Shown here in pieces: positions 19,771 to 34,049 of a stretch of DNA of 64,000 nucleotides. The position numbers and the translations under genes were made by a program. The notes below the pieces were generated by a model. It made no database searches, had not been told where the DNA came from, and worked only from the letters and a program-made list of their open reading frames with translations. Each line of letters starts with the position of its first letter. The first letter of the stretch is position 1. Origin of the DNA: Vicia villosa (lineage: Eukaryota > Streptophyta > Magnoliopsida > Fabales > Fabaceae); the NCBI RefSeq assembly GCF_029867415.1, contig NW_026704998.1:620001-684000 (forward strand), written 5' to 3'.

Positions 19771-21773
19771 ACCTCCCCTTCGATGAAAATGCCTTGCTTA
19801 TTTCTCATATAGTCTATATGTGGTAATTCATAATAGTGAGTAAATTGTTAAAACATCTTGTACGACATCTTCGCTTTCTTTTCTACTTGACACCCCTAGT
19901 TGACACTACTATTAAGATCTTGATCACACAGTTGACTCTTGCTGATTAAGCTAGTAGATAATCCTTCTACATCATGAGGCTCAGGCACACCTGGACTCAC
20001 CATTTTTATTATGCCCTTGATTCTTCCTCTAGTACCATCATAACTATCATTTATTGGGGATGCTCTAAGAGCTATGTAAGCAACTTTGGACTTCCATTCA
20101 TTCTCTCTTGAACCTTCTTTCCATTCTTTCTCTCCAGTCTTAGTTTACTATAGGACTGAGGATAATCATATATTTTGTAACAATTAGGCCTTATATGCCC
20201 ATATCTACCACAATGAGTACATCTCCAAGACAAGTTCTTGTGAATTTTGTGATGAGGCAACACATGTTGATCTCGATGTTGGGGAATATGGTCCACCATA
20301 AGAACACTAGTCTTCTTCTTAGGAGGAACAACCTTCTCAGAGGGGATTGTGTTTTTCTTGATCATGTTGGATTCAAAATCTATTCCCTTTTGATTTCTAG
20401 ACTTATTTCCAATCTCTACTATTTTATTTAGCATTTTTAACCATTGTTCAACATACACACATATTAATCATATCCTCACTTTTTGAGTTTAGTAAGACTA
20501 CTTCTTCTTTCAGACTTGTGATGATTGAAGTCAGCATCTCCTTTTCCTTCTGATGTATGCCTATAATTCACTTATTATTCCCCTCATATAAGTATGTTTC
20601 CTTCCACTTTGTGTGTAGAACCCCATATGTTACAGTAGGTTCTTCTATAAACATGTCTTCATCATTTGACACACATTTTCCAACAAAAGCTAGTTTACAG
20701 TTTCTTCTTCTCTCTCAGAATCAGACCAAGTGATTGAGAATCCCTTTTTTAGTTTCTTTAGGAAGGTAAGACATTCATACTTGATGTGACAAAATCCTTA
20801 ACGTTTATAATAGTTTAGCCTCTTTCCTTTTATATAGTTGTCTTCATCCTTATCCTTGTTTTGAAGACTGATGTCAGACACCTTGTCTTGACCATTTGTC
20901 CTCCATTGTTTGTCCAACCGTCTCAAAGCTTTGTTGAAATTTCTACCAACTAAAGCTATAACATCTTAAAAACTCTCTTCGGCATCCTTATCACCTTGAT
21001 CTATATTCTCTTGAGTATTGGATACAAAAGTTACACCTTTGATCTTCTTTTTTATCTTCCATTTATAGAAACTTCAAAGGTTTGTAGGGACCCTATGAGT
21101 TCATCAGCATCAACCTTTAAGGTGCTTATGTCTCAGGATTCTTCTATAACAATTACCTTCATGTTAAACTTCTAAGGTACATATATGAGAATCTTTTTCA
21201 ATAGCTTCTCTTCTGACATCTTTTCTCTTAAATCAAAAGAGATGTTAGCTATATCATACAATTTGATGTTGAAATCATATATGGATTCGTCTTCAATCAT
21301 CTTCATATTTCCAAACTTAGTTGTGAGGAGATGAAGCCTTGACATCCTAACCTTGGATGTTCCTGCATGAGCAATCTTTATTATCTCCAAAGCTTCTTAA
21401 GCTTTAGTACAAGTGTTGATTGGTATGAACGTATTCTTTTCAACACCGTTGAATATGGCATTCAAGGCTTTTTCGTTTCCTAGAGCTTTATCATCTTCAT
21501 CTTAGGACCAATCAGCTCCAGGCTTTAAGCATGTAGAATCAACTTGAGAAGTGATCACATGATGTTTACAGCCTTTAACCACAGTCTTCTAAGCGTTGTA
21601 GCCTATGGATTTTAAGAAAGCCTCCATCATGACTTTACAATAGTCATAATTTGTACCATCTAAAACATGTGCCCTGTTAACTGAACCTCCATCTTTAGTC
21701 TCGTCCATTTGAATAAAAAAAGTCCCTCTTGGAGCTCATCCAAACAGAATAGTGTACCTGCTTTGATACCAAT
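19771..21773 (-). pseudogene. Ty1/copia relic B, internal region (gag, start of pol)
   Basis: A decayed copia running leftward from its primer-binding site. Gag begins MDETKDGGSVNRAHVLDGTN at about 21712 and continues through AHAGTSKVRMSRLHLLTTKF, DESIYDFNIKLYDIANISF and EKLLKKILIYVP (21390-21172). The zinc knuckle CTHCGRYGHIRPNC is near 20222-20180. Pre-integrase traces (LISKSQLCDQDL) lie around 19920-19960. Stops are frequent and the rest of pol is missing. This is the Tork-like gag type common in legumes. Confidence 0.85.
21757..21771 (-). promoter_or_regulatory. Primer-binding site of copia relic B
   Basis: Minus-strand TGGTATCAAAGCAGG is one base off the initiator-Met consensus TGGTATCAGAGC and adjoins the LTR end at 21774. 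Confidence 0.8.
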
Positions 21774-22922
21774 TGAAATTCTGTTTCTGAGGGGATAGAT
21801 GTTAGACACAATGATAGAATAACTAGCCCATCATGTTAAAACAAACTTAACACACAAATGGATAGCAATACAGAGTCAATGTAAAATCAATAAACAACAC
21901 CAGATATTGGTAACCCGATTCTATAAAACCACACCTACGTCTGAAGGGCACTCTGCCCAAGAAAGAAAATTCATTATCAAAACTTTAATACACTTAGTCT
22001 TGTATGAACACCAACCCCTTGATGCTCAATGCCTCTTCCTAACACTACCCAATGAACTTCTATTTAGGAATCCTCTTAAATATGAGAACCTTTCTCACTT
22101 TCTCTCAATCACTAATCTTAAGTGATCAACTTCAATAACAACCTTATTGAATGCTGAATTTATAACTCAACTAAGACAAACCACAACTATTCCTAATTAC
22201 TCAAAGATAGAGTGGTATACACAAAGATTCTACCCTAACCCTTATTATGGCATTAGCGTAGAATACAAGTTACAAAGACTCAACCCCTAGCATAAAGGAC
22301 CTATTCTTTATGCACAAATTCCATGTCTCAAACGTGAGATTGAGCCTCCTTATATAGAAATGTCTCATGGGCTTTTATTCCTTGGATATCTAATTTGATT
22401 TAGTCCAAAAAATAGCATATTCAGTTGGATATGATCTTCTCCATGATTGTCTCCAATAATAAGATATGATTTTTTATATTTCAAATTAAATTTTAAATCT
22501 CCCTTTAAATCAAATTTGTGCATCTCCAGTTGTCAAAATATCTCAAACAAACATTGTTAAATTAAATGCAGCAAATTTGATTCGATCCCAATCAGAACTA
22601 GCACACCAAGCAACATCCGAATAGCCCACTGTCAAGGCTAGATGTTGCATTGCACACATGTTGAAGCACCATGTTCAATATGTTGCACCAGTACATTCCA
22701 ATTAACTTTTCAAATTGAATATGTAGATCTTTCATGTAGAGTGAATCTTGGATAGAATAACTTAGAACCATAATTGCAATAACATATGTTTGTTGTAAGA
22801 GACCAGATGTTGTAGCACACATGTTGGAACATTGGGTTCCACAAGTGTACCCTTTGCACCAAAACTAGCTTGAATAGATCCATGTTGTTTTGCATAATGT
22901 AGCCAATCAAAATGGAACTTCA
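21774..22922 (-). repeat. 5' LTR of copia relic B
   Basis: About 1149 bp. On the plus strand it opens TGAAATTCTG beside the primer-binding site, and a matching CA end is GGAACTTCA at 22922, giving a short TGAA/TTCA inverted repeat. The partner LTR is missing, so the outer boundary is a best guess. Confidence 0.6.
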
Positions 22923-24400
22923 CGATCCCTTATCGTCGTGGCAATTGGAGACTAAGGTCGACACTCAAGAATCAGAGCAACATTGCAAGTTACAAGTTGG
23001 GCAGCTCCAAGGGATGTCGAGGGAAACTTAATAGCAGTATACGCGACAAATGTTGTAAGATTGGGATTAATAGCCCGAGTCGGGGACCAAATTTGAAACC
23101 CTGAGCAATGGCTATAACATATAACTCTTGTAAAGAGTCCATTTTATCTACGAACACCCATGTAAAAAATAGGACTCCATCGTCACCAAAGATCTCTTTC
23201 CCCGCCTCATAGCCAAGTACTAGTATGCAGATTCTAAATCCTTCTTCATCATAGTCTCTTCAACGGTAAGAGAATCCAGTTGGACACTATACGAGTAAGG
23301 TTCAGGATGAAAGTGAAATCAAGCCTAATTTTTATGAATCATACTTTTGAAAATTCGGGGAGGTTTGGTAGGTACTAAATAGAATGCAGAATGAGCTCCC
23401 TGAGTATGGTGCTTCACCCATATAAAGGTCCCCAAGATGTCACCCCAATCATTACAAAAAAAAGTCAAACCAGGGAGCATGCTGGCATAGCTCTATTAGT
23501 CCTTGAACCAGATATTACTCTTGGAGGTATGTATTACAACAAATAGTTGGAAGAACATCTAGTAAGAAGGTTTCCAAGATTTATGTTTGGCCCGAAATTG
23601 GAAAGCCTTTATGAAATTCCAAGAACTTTGATGGATTTTGGAAGGAGCGACCTTCATACACTTCAACACTTCCATCTTGAATTCAGACAGGGGAAGCCCC
23701 AGATTTACCCTAGTAAACAGTCACTCGTAAAAAGAAACAGAACACCCTTTAAAGGTTATTTGTATCTTTTTCCCAAATACACCAAAAAGACCGACCAACT
23801 AAAAGGACGATCGAACATGATTTTAGTCGCACTTATGGCTGCTTGGTCACTAAAACGGAGGGGGTTCCCACTATCTCTGAACCATTCATCTATATTTTTT
23901 TTGCATCAATCGGCTCCACCAACGCAACCCTTTTTAAGGATATCTCATTTGCCTTGAAGATCTCATAAGGGTTAAGCTAGATAATGCCATTCGGCCGAGC
24001 CCATGTTCTAGATGATCCTTCATATTGGCAACACTAAGGTCCCGTCCATAAACCTTTTGGTAAGCATGAATGTAATATTTGCGATCCTCATTATTCATAA
24101 TAGCAACCTCCATTTTCGGTGTCAGCAAAGCTGGTGAAGTCAAAGTTCCTGCAACTTGGGGTGGAAGCATGGGCAAAAATAACTACGCGATCATCTTTTG
24201 CATATTCATTAGAGAAAAGATCTTTGAAAGTAGAATTGATGGAAGAATCTCCCTTGTTCGGAGAATCCCCAAAGAGATTCCCAGAGTCAGAATCACCAGT
24301 TACAGATATGACATCACTGGTCGGTCGACTAATAGGTAGGTGAGAAGGATTTGTACTAGAATATTCTTTTAAAACCTTATAAACGGGGAGGAATAATCAC
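22923..24400 (-). pseudogene. Gypsy-type transposon protein relic (PF04195-like)
   Basis: Minus-strand translations in broken frames give LGLPLSEFKMEVLKCMKVAP and SKIHQSSWNFIKAFQF (about 23705-23600), followed by a decayed tail (LPGLTFFCNDWGDILGTFIW, about 23490-23400). This is the pattern of the plant domain called putative gypsy-type transposon, an extra N-terminal protein of some Ty3/gypsy elements. Upstream, 24345-23935, frames include FKDLFSNEYAKDDRVVIFAH. Stops are many and there is no RT or integrase. The identification rests on motif memory. Confidence 0.5.
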
Positions 24401-25217
24401 TCCCAAAATTGTTACACAAATTTATAAGACGATCGTTCATATTAGACATGATAAAGAAAATGTTCAATATATGATAAAGTTTAAGGTAAGGGAGTTACAT
24501 GGGAAAAAAGAATCTTGCAGAAAGACAAATTTCAAGTGATAAACTTGAGGTTTGTTTAAGGTATGACAATAACTTTGGGAAATACTCCCGAAAAAGAAGA
24601 AGGAAAGTCGCTTCCAAGTAAAAACTGATTGTTAAACATAGAGAATTTTTTTATCAAAGCTAAAAAATCCCTTATATATAGATGAAGACAGTCAATTGAC
24701 ATATCAGTAAGAACAAGAAATGGATTATCAACGACTGGATGTCACCTAGGAAATTCAAATGAATTCAAGTGCACTCAAATGCACTAAGGGAAAACACCAT
24801 ACCCTATGTGGGTTACCTAAGGGTGCTCGCCTAAAAAATCGACGGAACACTTCAATAAGGGGAAAGAATTTATTGCACTTGTCCCCCACTAATTTTATTA
24901 CTTATCATGGACGCCTCTGCTTCCCTTCAAGGTATGACGTCACTGCTATATGTCTGCCACAACTTTGAAGAGTTTCTTAATTAATTTTCTCCCGATAATC
25001 CTTAGGGGCAACTGTTATTGGTTGGCTGAAGCCGAACTAGAAGTAAGCTCAATCGAAATAATCTCACGTATAAAGTCAACGCACGTGAGATTCAAGGAAC
25101 ACTTTTCCCTATACTCAGCTTGGAGTATGAAATGACTTAGATGTTGGAATGTTAACCTTGCAGGTCCGCCCCACGTCACTGCATCGGAGATCAACACCAC
25201 AAATTTAGGCTCCTCCA
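24401..25217 (-). mobile_element. Probable LTR/promoter region of the gypsy-type relic
   Basis: On the minus strand a TATA box, CTATATATAAGGG, at about 24680-24668 lies upstream of the relic, as in an LTR. Sequence beginning TGGTGGAGGAGCC at 25217 may be the LTR start. No second LTR copy lies in the window, so the boundaries are unproven. Confidence 0.35.
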
Positions 25218-25329
25218 CCATTAATTAACACTAATTTTGGTTCCATAATAGAATATTTCAATTTAATGGTTAAAAATAATATGTAATAGTTTTTTCTCTC
25301 CACATTTAATTACTTATTATTTTTAACTA

Positions 25330-25405
25330 TTAGATTGAAAAAATAAATGGTCAAGATGTGAAGTAAGTTATAATAACTTACTCTTGGAGTAAATATATCC
25401 CTCAT
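25330..25405. mobile_element. Partial MITE related to the one at 32249-32380
   Basis: TTAGATTGAAAAAATAAATG continuing to TTACTCTTGGAGTAAATATA matches the right half of the fold-back MITE at 32249-32380. The left half here is degraded. Confidence 0.6.
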
Positions 25406-26400
25406 CTATATATATTCAAATTTTATGACACTGGATTCAATATGCATTCAATAGTTCTCTTGAGTTCAACAAATTTTTAAAAACAAATTAATAGCTCCTT
25501 AAGTTACTTGTCCTTCTCTCACATGTAAGATGGAAAAAAGTTGTACCTGTAAGTATTCGGTCTAAAATCCGCCATGAGTTTGATGAATTTTTAGGTATCT
25601 ATGATAAAATTAATTAGTATTAAATACCCATTAATTCATGGGTACGAATACCAATATGAAGGTATCGTACCCGTGGGTATCCGTATTCGTTAATAATTAA
25701 AAAGTTTACTTAAATATTATTTGTTGAATCTAATTTTTTTTACTTTTATTATTGGTTTATTAAATATGAAATTATTATCATTAATATTTTATTAAATATG
25801 AAATTATTATTATTAATATTATTATTTTGTTGAATATAGTATAATCATATGGTAAAAAAAAAACTCAATGTGATTAATTTTTTTATTATTATTTTGTCTT
25901 AAATTTAAAAATATTTTTATTTTTATATGTTAAAATAGGATAAAGTAGTTAATTATAATTTTTATAAAAATTAAATAATAATATCTTTATATATATGGAA
26001 ATATTGGTGGATATCTCAAATTTGACGGATATCCGTATGATGGACATGAAGCGCTCACGGGTGTCATATTTATTATAGGAGACTAGTACTCGTGTTTATA
26101 GATATGTATTGTAATTCTTACATGTCACGATAGAAAATAAATTGATGAATGAGTCAACGAAATTATGTTGGTAACGTAATTATAATCCATCTCATTTTGA
26201 TTTTAAATATCTTTTGTCTATGAGTTGTTATCAATAATATAAGAAAAGTTGTTGTTCTAGAAATCACAAAAATACACTTGTGTTTTGCTTAGTCTAAATT
26301 AATAATTTACAGGCAAAAAAGTTTTTTTTGTTTTTGTTTTTGTTTTTTCCATCCCACTTTTCACTTTTCACTTTCCAACTCACTTTTCATTTTTTATAAC
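25406..26400. other. AT-rich region without recognisable genes
   Basis: No gene seen. At 25600-26080 facing motifs (CCATTAATTCATGGGTACG and GACGGATATCCGTATGATGG) suggest a decayed inverted-repeat element of hAT-MITE type, but the ends cannot be placed. Confidence 0.4.

Positions 26401-26401
<1 letters not shown>

Positions 26402-26469
<68 letters not shown>
26402..26469. repeat. (TTA)n microsatellite
   Basis: About 22 uninterrupted TTA units. Confidence 0.97.
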
Positions 26470-26873
26470 TCTAATAAATTATTAATCAAAATATTCCAAT
26501 AAATTATTTTTTAATAAAAAATTATTATGATCATTTTAAATTATTGTTAATTTACATTTAAAATAGCATTTAATTTTTAAAAATTAACTTTAGTAATTGA
26601 ATATTAATAACAAAGAAATATAATTTAAAATAATTTTATTTTTAGGATATAATATTTGTAAGAAAATAATAATAATTTTAGTTTTAAAAAAAATTATTTC
26701 AATTAAAAGAAACTAAAAATATACTTAAAAAAAGTGTGTCACTTATCATTAACTTTAATTTATATGATTCAAAATATTATTATATTAATATATGTCATTG
26801 ATGAAATTTATACAATAAAATGTTTGCACAATTAAATATTTAAAAAATTATTTGTTATTGATGTCATTTCACA

Positions 26874-26994
<121 letters not shown>

Positions 26995-27059
26995 GAAAAA
27001 GTGTATTACTTATTCAATTGTAACATCCTATTATTATTTATAGTCAAATTCTATTAGTA

Positions 27060-27697
27060 TCAAATTCCATTGATTCAGATATTTTTGTAAATGATACCTA
27101 AACAAAAATTATATTTGCATACGGGAATAAGTCTATTATTGACATAAATATTTTGATATACGAAAAATGGTATTTATGATCTAAAAAAATTTTATTCAAA
27201 AAAGGTATACGGGAAAAACTATTATTGATCTAAATATTTTTATATACAAAAATTTACCATTGATTCGGATATTTTTGTAAACGATACCTAAACATAAATA
27301 ATATTTGTATATGAGAAAAAATCTATTAATGATCTAAATAATTTTATATATGGAAAATGATATTTGTGATCCAAAAAATTTTGATTAAAAAATGGTATAC
27401 GGGAAAAAAAATCAATTATTGATTTAAATATTTTTATATACGAAAATTTACTATTGATCCAAATATTTTTCTAAATGATACTTAAACATATATAATATTT
27501 GACTATTTGTATACCGAAAAAAAATATTATTAAATTAAATATTTTTATATACGAAAGATGGTATTTATGATTCAAAAATGATATATGGAAAAAAATTATT
27601 TATTTAAATATTTTATATATGAAAAAAATCTATTATTATTTTAAACAAATGCATGTACCAAACTTGAACTCGTGCGTATGCACGAGTTTGTTACTAG
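27060..27697 (+). mobile_element. Helitron-like element with ~185-bp internal tandem repeats
   Basis: Three diverged repeats begin near 27068, 27248 and 27437, each with ATTGATxCxxATATTTTT, AATGATACxTAAACAxA and GGTATACGGGAAAAA blocks. The right end has the perfect 9-bp hairpin AACTCGTGC-GTAT-GCACGAGTT (27667-27688) followed by CTAG (27694-27697) and T, the Helitron 3' signature. Downstream sequence is shared with the region before the second SPH gene, so the element ends exactly where that homology starts. No 5' TC end or Rep/helicase gene was identified. Confidence 0.55.
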
Positions 27698-28040
27698 TTT
27701 ATTAGTAAAAGTTAAAATTTATTATTTTAATTGATAAATTTTGAATTTTTAAGATAATTGTAAAATGATAATTAATGCTATTTTAATTTCAATAAATTCT
27801 CTTTTTGTAAATAAATAAATAAATAATATTTCACGATATTCTATTAAAAAAATATTATGAATTTTATAATGATTATACCTTCAGTCAACAAATATTAAAT
27901 TACAATTACATTTTTAAAAAGGTGCAATAAATTATTAATATTTTCAAAATTGAAAAAGAAGTAGGTTTGACAAATTTATAACTTAAATAGAACAGAACCA
28001 TAGATGTATAAATTAATATCGATATAATCTTGTAGGTACT

Positions 28041-28514
28041 ATGCAACTTGCTATGGCAAATCAAGACTCAATTACTTTACAATTTTCAATATTGCTAATC
28101 TTTATACTTGTGGTAAAGGCTAGTGATGTATCTTTCAATCCTAAGGTAACTGTTGTGATTCGGAATGATATAACGCCAGATCCTACTCCTTTAAATCTCA
28201 CTGTTCATTGCAAATCCAAAGATGATGATCTTGGATTTCACACACTCGTATATAGAGAAAATTACATGTTTTCTTTTAGGCCAAGACTGTTTCCACCTTT
28301 TACTTATAATTTATTCTTCTGTAGCTTTACATGGGAAGGAAGTCCCAATCTTCACTATCTTGACATCTATGATCAAGCTTTAGATCAATGCTCAGTTTGC
28401 AGTTGGAAGATAAACAAAAATGGTGGTTGTAGGCCTTTTAGACAAGCACCTGATATCTGTGTACAATGGAAAAGCATTAAACTAATTGATGCGAATAGTA
28501 CATCCAAGATGTAA
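28041..28514 (+). CDS. S-protein homologue (plant self-incompatibility S1 family), copy 1
   Basis: Single-exon gene of 157 codons. An in-frame ATG at 28053 is equally plausible, because it aligns with the only ATG of the paralogue at 50015. A signal peptide (hydrophobic LQFSILLIFILVVKAS, about residues 13-28) precedes a secreted domain with family landmarks: VVIRNDI, LTVHCKSKDDDLGFHTL, YMFSFRP, FFCSFTWEG, and the Cys-rich CSVCSWKINKNGGC with ICVQW near the C terminus. Six Cys follow the signal peptide. Family members are small secreted proteins related to the poppy S determinant; most have no assigned role. It is intact, with no intron. Confidence 0.9.
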   Translation: MQLAMANQDSITLQFSILLIFILVVKASDVSFNPKVTVVIRNDITPDPTPLNLTVHCKSKDDDLGFHTLVYRENYMFSFRPRLFPPFTYNLFFCSFTWEGSPNLHYLDIYDQALDQCSVCSWKINKNGGCRPFRQAPDICVQWKSIKLIDANSTSKM

Positions 28515-28702
28515 CTTTCCTATGTTTTTTTTACAAATGAAATAATACAAGTGGAATCTATTTATCTCTACATATGTAAAGTTCAAATATAGAATTGCAA
28601 GTGTCAAAATATATATGAATAACTGAAAAATAAATTATGTGAAATGGAATTTTTTTCAGGTTATATGAAGGATACTTAAACTTTAAATTTGAGTATTAAA
28701 AC

Positions 28703-30340
28703 ATTTATATCTTTGCACCCATATGCCTTCTAACGGATCTCTGATGAAAACCTAAAAATATCTCTATATTTCGGATATGCTTTTTCGAAATTATATTTTT
28801 TTAGAAAAAATGTGTCTTCGCATATGCATCTCCGAAGTCACCATTATTTTGAGAAAAATATGTCTTCGAATATCATCTCAGAAGTCATCTATTTTTTATA
28901 AAAAAATGTGAATTCGAATATGCATATCCGAAAATATGTCTGAGACAAAATTTATAAAAACAAAGCAATAAAGCATAGATTTATCATAAATAATCGAAAT
29001 TACATAGATAGTTCTACAGAAATTTAACGTTACATATTGTTATAAACGTGTAGTTGAGGACGACACAATATTTTGATAACATCTTTTCCAGATCTTTGAA
29101 ATTTCGCATCCAACTTGATCGAACCTTTCGAAGAATATTGTTGAAATGTTGTCCACATAACCTCTAAATCGTTGTCGTTCTTAAGCTCAAATGGGGTGAA
29201 CTTTACTTTTCCTTCAGCGTCAAGTGAAGGTGAACGATACTGAAGCTTGACCATCTTCTGATTTTCTAGATATTGTAAGAGAGATTTCAGGGTCGGAATC
29301 AGCTCGACGAACGGTGTGTCGGCGAACCATGCTTGATATTTGAAACACTTTCTGGTCTTTTTTATTTCAAATCGACAAGTATGTTTCTAGGTGCAACTTT
29401 GATTATCGATAATTCTAAAATAAAATCATTCTCTTCGGGATTTAGTTGACACACAATTGGATGCTCGTGTAGCTTGGTGTCCAATGCGTGATTATGAAGT
29501 CAACGAATGACACTAAAATGCCACAAACCATGAACCCTACAAGATACACACAACTTAAACGGACACACACATTTTCTCGATCCCGTGTCATCATGTTTTA
29601 ACTTCCGAATTTTTGGAACATATTTCCCACCCCTATTGCATTTCATCACAACAAATGCTTGTCTTCTACTAATGTCATTGTCGGATCTTGCTATCACAAC
29701 GTCAAATCCAAGTTTACTAGCTTCAATTCGGATCCACTCAAGCAAATGTTGATGAGAAGTGAAAGTTATTTCATTTGTAAATTGTGGTCAAACATCTACT
29801 GCTACGACAATCGTTTTAGCATCGTCATTCACCTCTTTTGGCTTAGCATCTTCGTTGACCTCCTCTGGAACTTCTACAACATCTGAGGCAATGTTGTCCG
29901 GTGCACCATACCTAACATGTGCGTAAAACATAGATTCTCTCAAAACTCGTTTTTTGCTGTAACAAACATTATTTCGGATGTGCGCATCTGAAATAAGTTT
30001 GGTGAATTTTGGAAGTGCATATCCGAAGTTACATAGGTTTTGTATACAACGAATCAACACTAATGCAAGCAAATATGAGATGCAATGAGGAAACTTTACC
30101 TCAAATTGTATCTTTCTATGCTCTCTTTGCTATGATCAACCACTTGAAACTTGGTTTGGAGACAAAAAATTGATTGAAAATCACTGATATTTTAAATCCA
30201 ACGTTTAAATAAAAAACGTTAGAAAGGTATTTTCGGATATGCATATTCGAAAAATCTTAAAAATGTGAAAAGAGTGCGTTCGGATATGCATATCCGAAGG
30301 ATATATGGATGCATTGAGAAATTCCCATACATGTAATACA
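28703..30340 (-). mobile_element. FAR1-type Mutator-like element relic
   Basis: Minus-strand frames at 30072-29788, 29745-29500 and 29254-29030 belong to one decayed gene. The middle part is the FAR1/Mutator N-terminal DNA-binding region: LEWIRIEASKLGFDVVIARS, SRRQAFVVMKCNRGGKY and SRKCVCPFKLC, followed past a stop by LHNHAL. No DDE transposase core remains. Both flanks carry GGATATGCATATCC-type palindromes (about 28815-28835, 28912-28932, 30228-30250, 30276-30300), resembling those of the transposon at 3097-6249. The left limit is where homology with the second SPH region stops; clear TIRs were not found. Confidence 0.65.
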
Positions 30341-31212
30341 ACTTGGATGCACTACCTCATAACTAAACTTTTCATTGGTTATGGTAACGACTGGTGGTCT
30401 CAGGTTGTCTTTGAAGCGGTCTCCCTATTTTTGAAAATTTGATTCATGACGTCACTACTTGACTTTGACTCTTGCTTCTTTGGAAATCTATTGGAGCAGT
30501 TTCCATTTTTATCATTGGTTCTTCAAACGGATCTCGTATGGTCTTGGTGTCTGTGTTAAGTTGTGATTGGCTTATCAAGCCTCACCTCTCTCTAGCACAT
30601 TAAATCATCTTTCACCTATGTGTCGTCTGTCATCGTGTTAGTAGGAGTCTTGGTTCTAATTGGTGGTTTACGATTCTTACTTTGGTTTTCTGATTCAATT
30701 ATAGAGAAATACTTGCATGGAAATGAACACAAATCGATGTTGTTAGGAACAACTAATAAGAAGAAAGAAAATTTGAAATTTATTTAAAATTTAATTTCTA
30801 TTTTAATTGGAATCATGAGGGTGGTTGCGATAATGAATGAGAGAGAATTTTTTATGTTTATTTTTAATTGATAAAAATAGTGATTAGGTGTGTGTAAAAC
30901 TAAGTGTTATGTTAGTGTCTATTTAAGCATTTTCCTCTATTCTAAATATGTCATTTTGCAAGTTTCAAAATTTTCAGTTGTACTTCCTCTGCGTCGGAGT
31001 ATTTGGGGAAGTTCTTAAATCTGCTTCAATCCTTTTGATTGAATTTGGACTAATTAGTCCAAAATTGCCTTGATTTTGTTATTGATAACATAATAAATTG
31101 TTGGCAAATTGACTTATTGCAATGTTGGTTGTTTGTGTATTTGTCATTGTCAAAGATGTAGTTAGCTCGCACACCTAAATATTTTTTAACAAGTCAACTT
31201 CACACCCATCTT
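30341..31212. other. Intergenic stretch, nothing recognised
   Basis: No supported gene, repeat or transposon end was seen. Confidence 0.4.
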
Positions 31213-31890
31213 TAGAGCTGTCAAAATGGCTACCAAACTCTAAACGGGTCTGTCCTGACAGACTCTGGGTTTTTTAGGGTTGTGCCAAAAAGATCTTGTG
31301 TTATATGGATTCGAGAATTACTACCCGAGTCCGACTTTAGATGGACATTGGACTACCTGGTCCTAAATGAATTTTTTTATTTAAGAAAATAAAAATAAAA
31401 ACTCATAATATTTATTATAAATAAAATTAAAAATTATATTATTTTTAATATAATACATTTTTAAGTATTAGATTATTTCTTATAAATACTATAATGTGTT
31501 TCTAAATACAATATATGTTTAAATTGTATAATCTAATACTTGAATATTTAACATAAGAGCAAAACTAATATAATACGATGAAAGAATGTTGATTATATTA
31601 ATGTAAAATATTTAAAAGAGAAAAATAAAATAGAATAGAGATAAAATTAAGTGAGGTGAGAAAAATCAATAGGCTATTTTGGAATATGACAATATAAATA
31701 ATATATATTTTTTAAATTTTATAATCATGCGAGGCTAATGAGTTACTCACGACCCATATTCGCTAGTCTTAATAGATACGACATTTTTAAGGCTGGGCTA
31801 AAAAAATTCTAAAAATATAGACTTTAATTTAACTCAAACCTTATAATTTTTCAAGTCTAGTGGACCGACGCACGTAGAGTATCTCATATA
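31213..31890. mobile_element. Decayed hAT-type relic
   Basis: The left end TAGAGCTGTCAAAATGGC resembles the TAGAGGTGTCAATATGGGC terminus of the hAT element at 44492, and the interior repeats its pattern of GGGTTTTTTAGGG and GGGCTAAAAAA motifs. No matching right end or 8-bp duplication was found. Confidence 0.45.
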
Positions 31891-32087
31891 AGCGGATCTA
31901 GTCTCCTGTACAAGGATTCGTTAGCATGTTATGTGCTGCCAGATTAATTTATACTCTATTATGATTCGCACTCTATTTGGTTTTTTTTTTTTTTTGGATT
32001 TTAATTTTAACTTTGTAATTTCTCTTTTTTTAATCTACTTAGGAAGTTGCATATCCCTGTATGCCCTGTTTGACCGAAAAAAATACA

Positions 32088-32572
<485 letters not shown>

Positions 32573-32688
32573 CCATTAATTAAATTTGAAAGGGCCAGTA
32601 AATTAAATTTGAGCCATTAATTCAAATCCAATGGTTATTATTAAAAGTTCACAGTTCTTATTATAGTCAAAGTTCTCATTTGATACGT

Positions 32689-32794
<106 letters not shown>

Positions 32795-32978
32795 ATTATA
32801 TGAGAATGTGAGAATGAATCTGAACAATTAGATTTTAAAATAAATGATGGAGATTATGTGTGAATATTTTATTATTTCTCTTCCATTAATGTGGCTATTA
32901 ATTTATTCTCTTGATGAATCCAAAGGTTAATATTTATTACTCTCATCTCTCATTTAAAAATCCTCTTACTTGATATGC

Positions 32979-34049
<1,071 letters not shown>

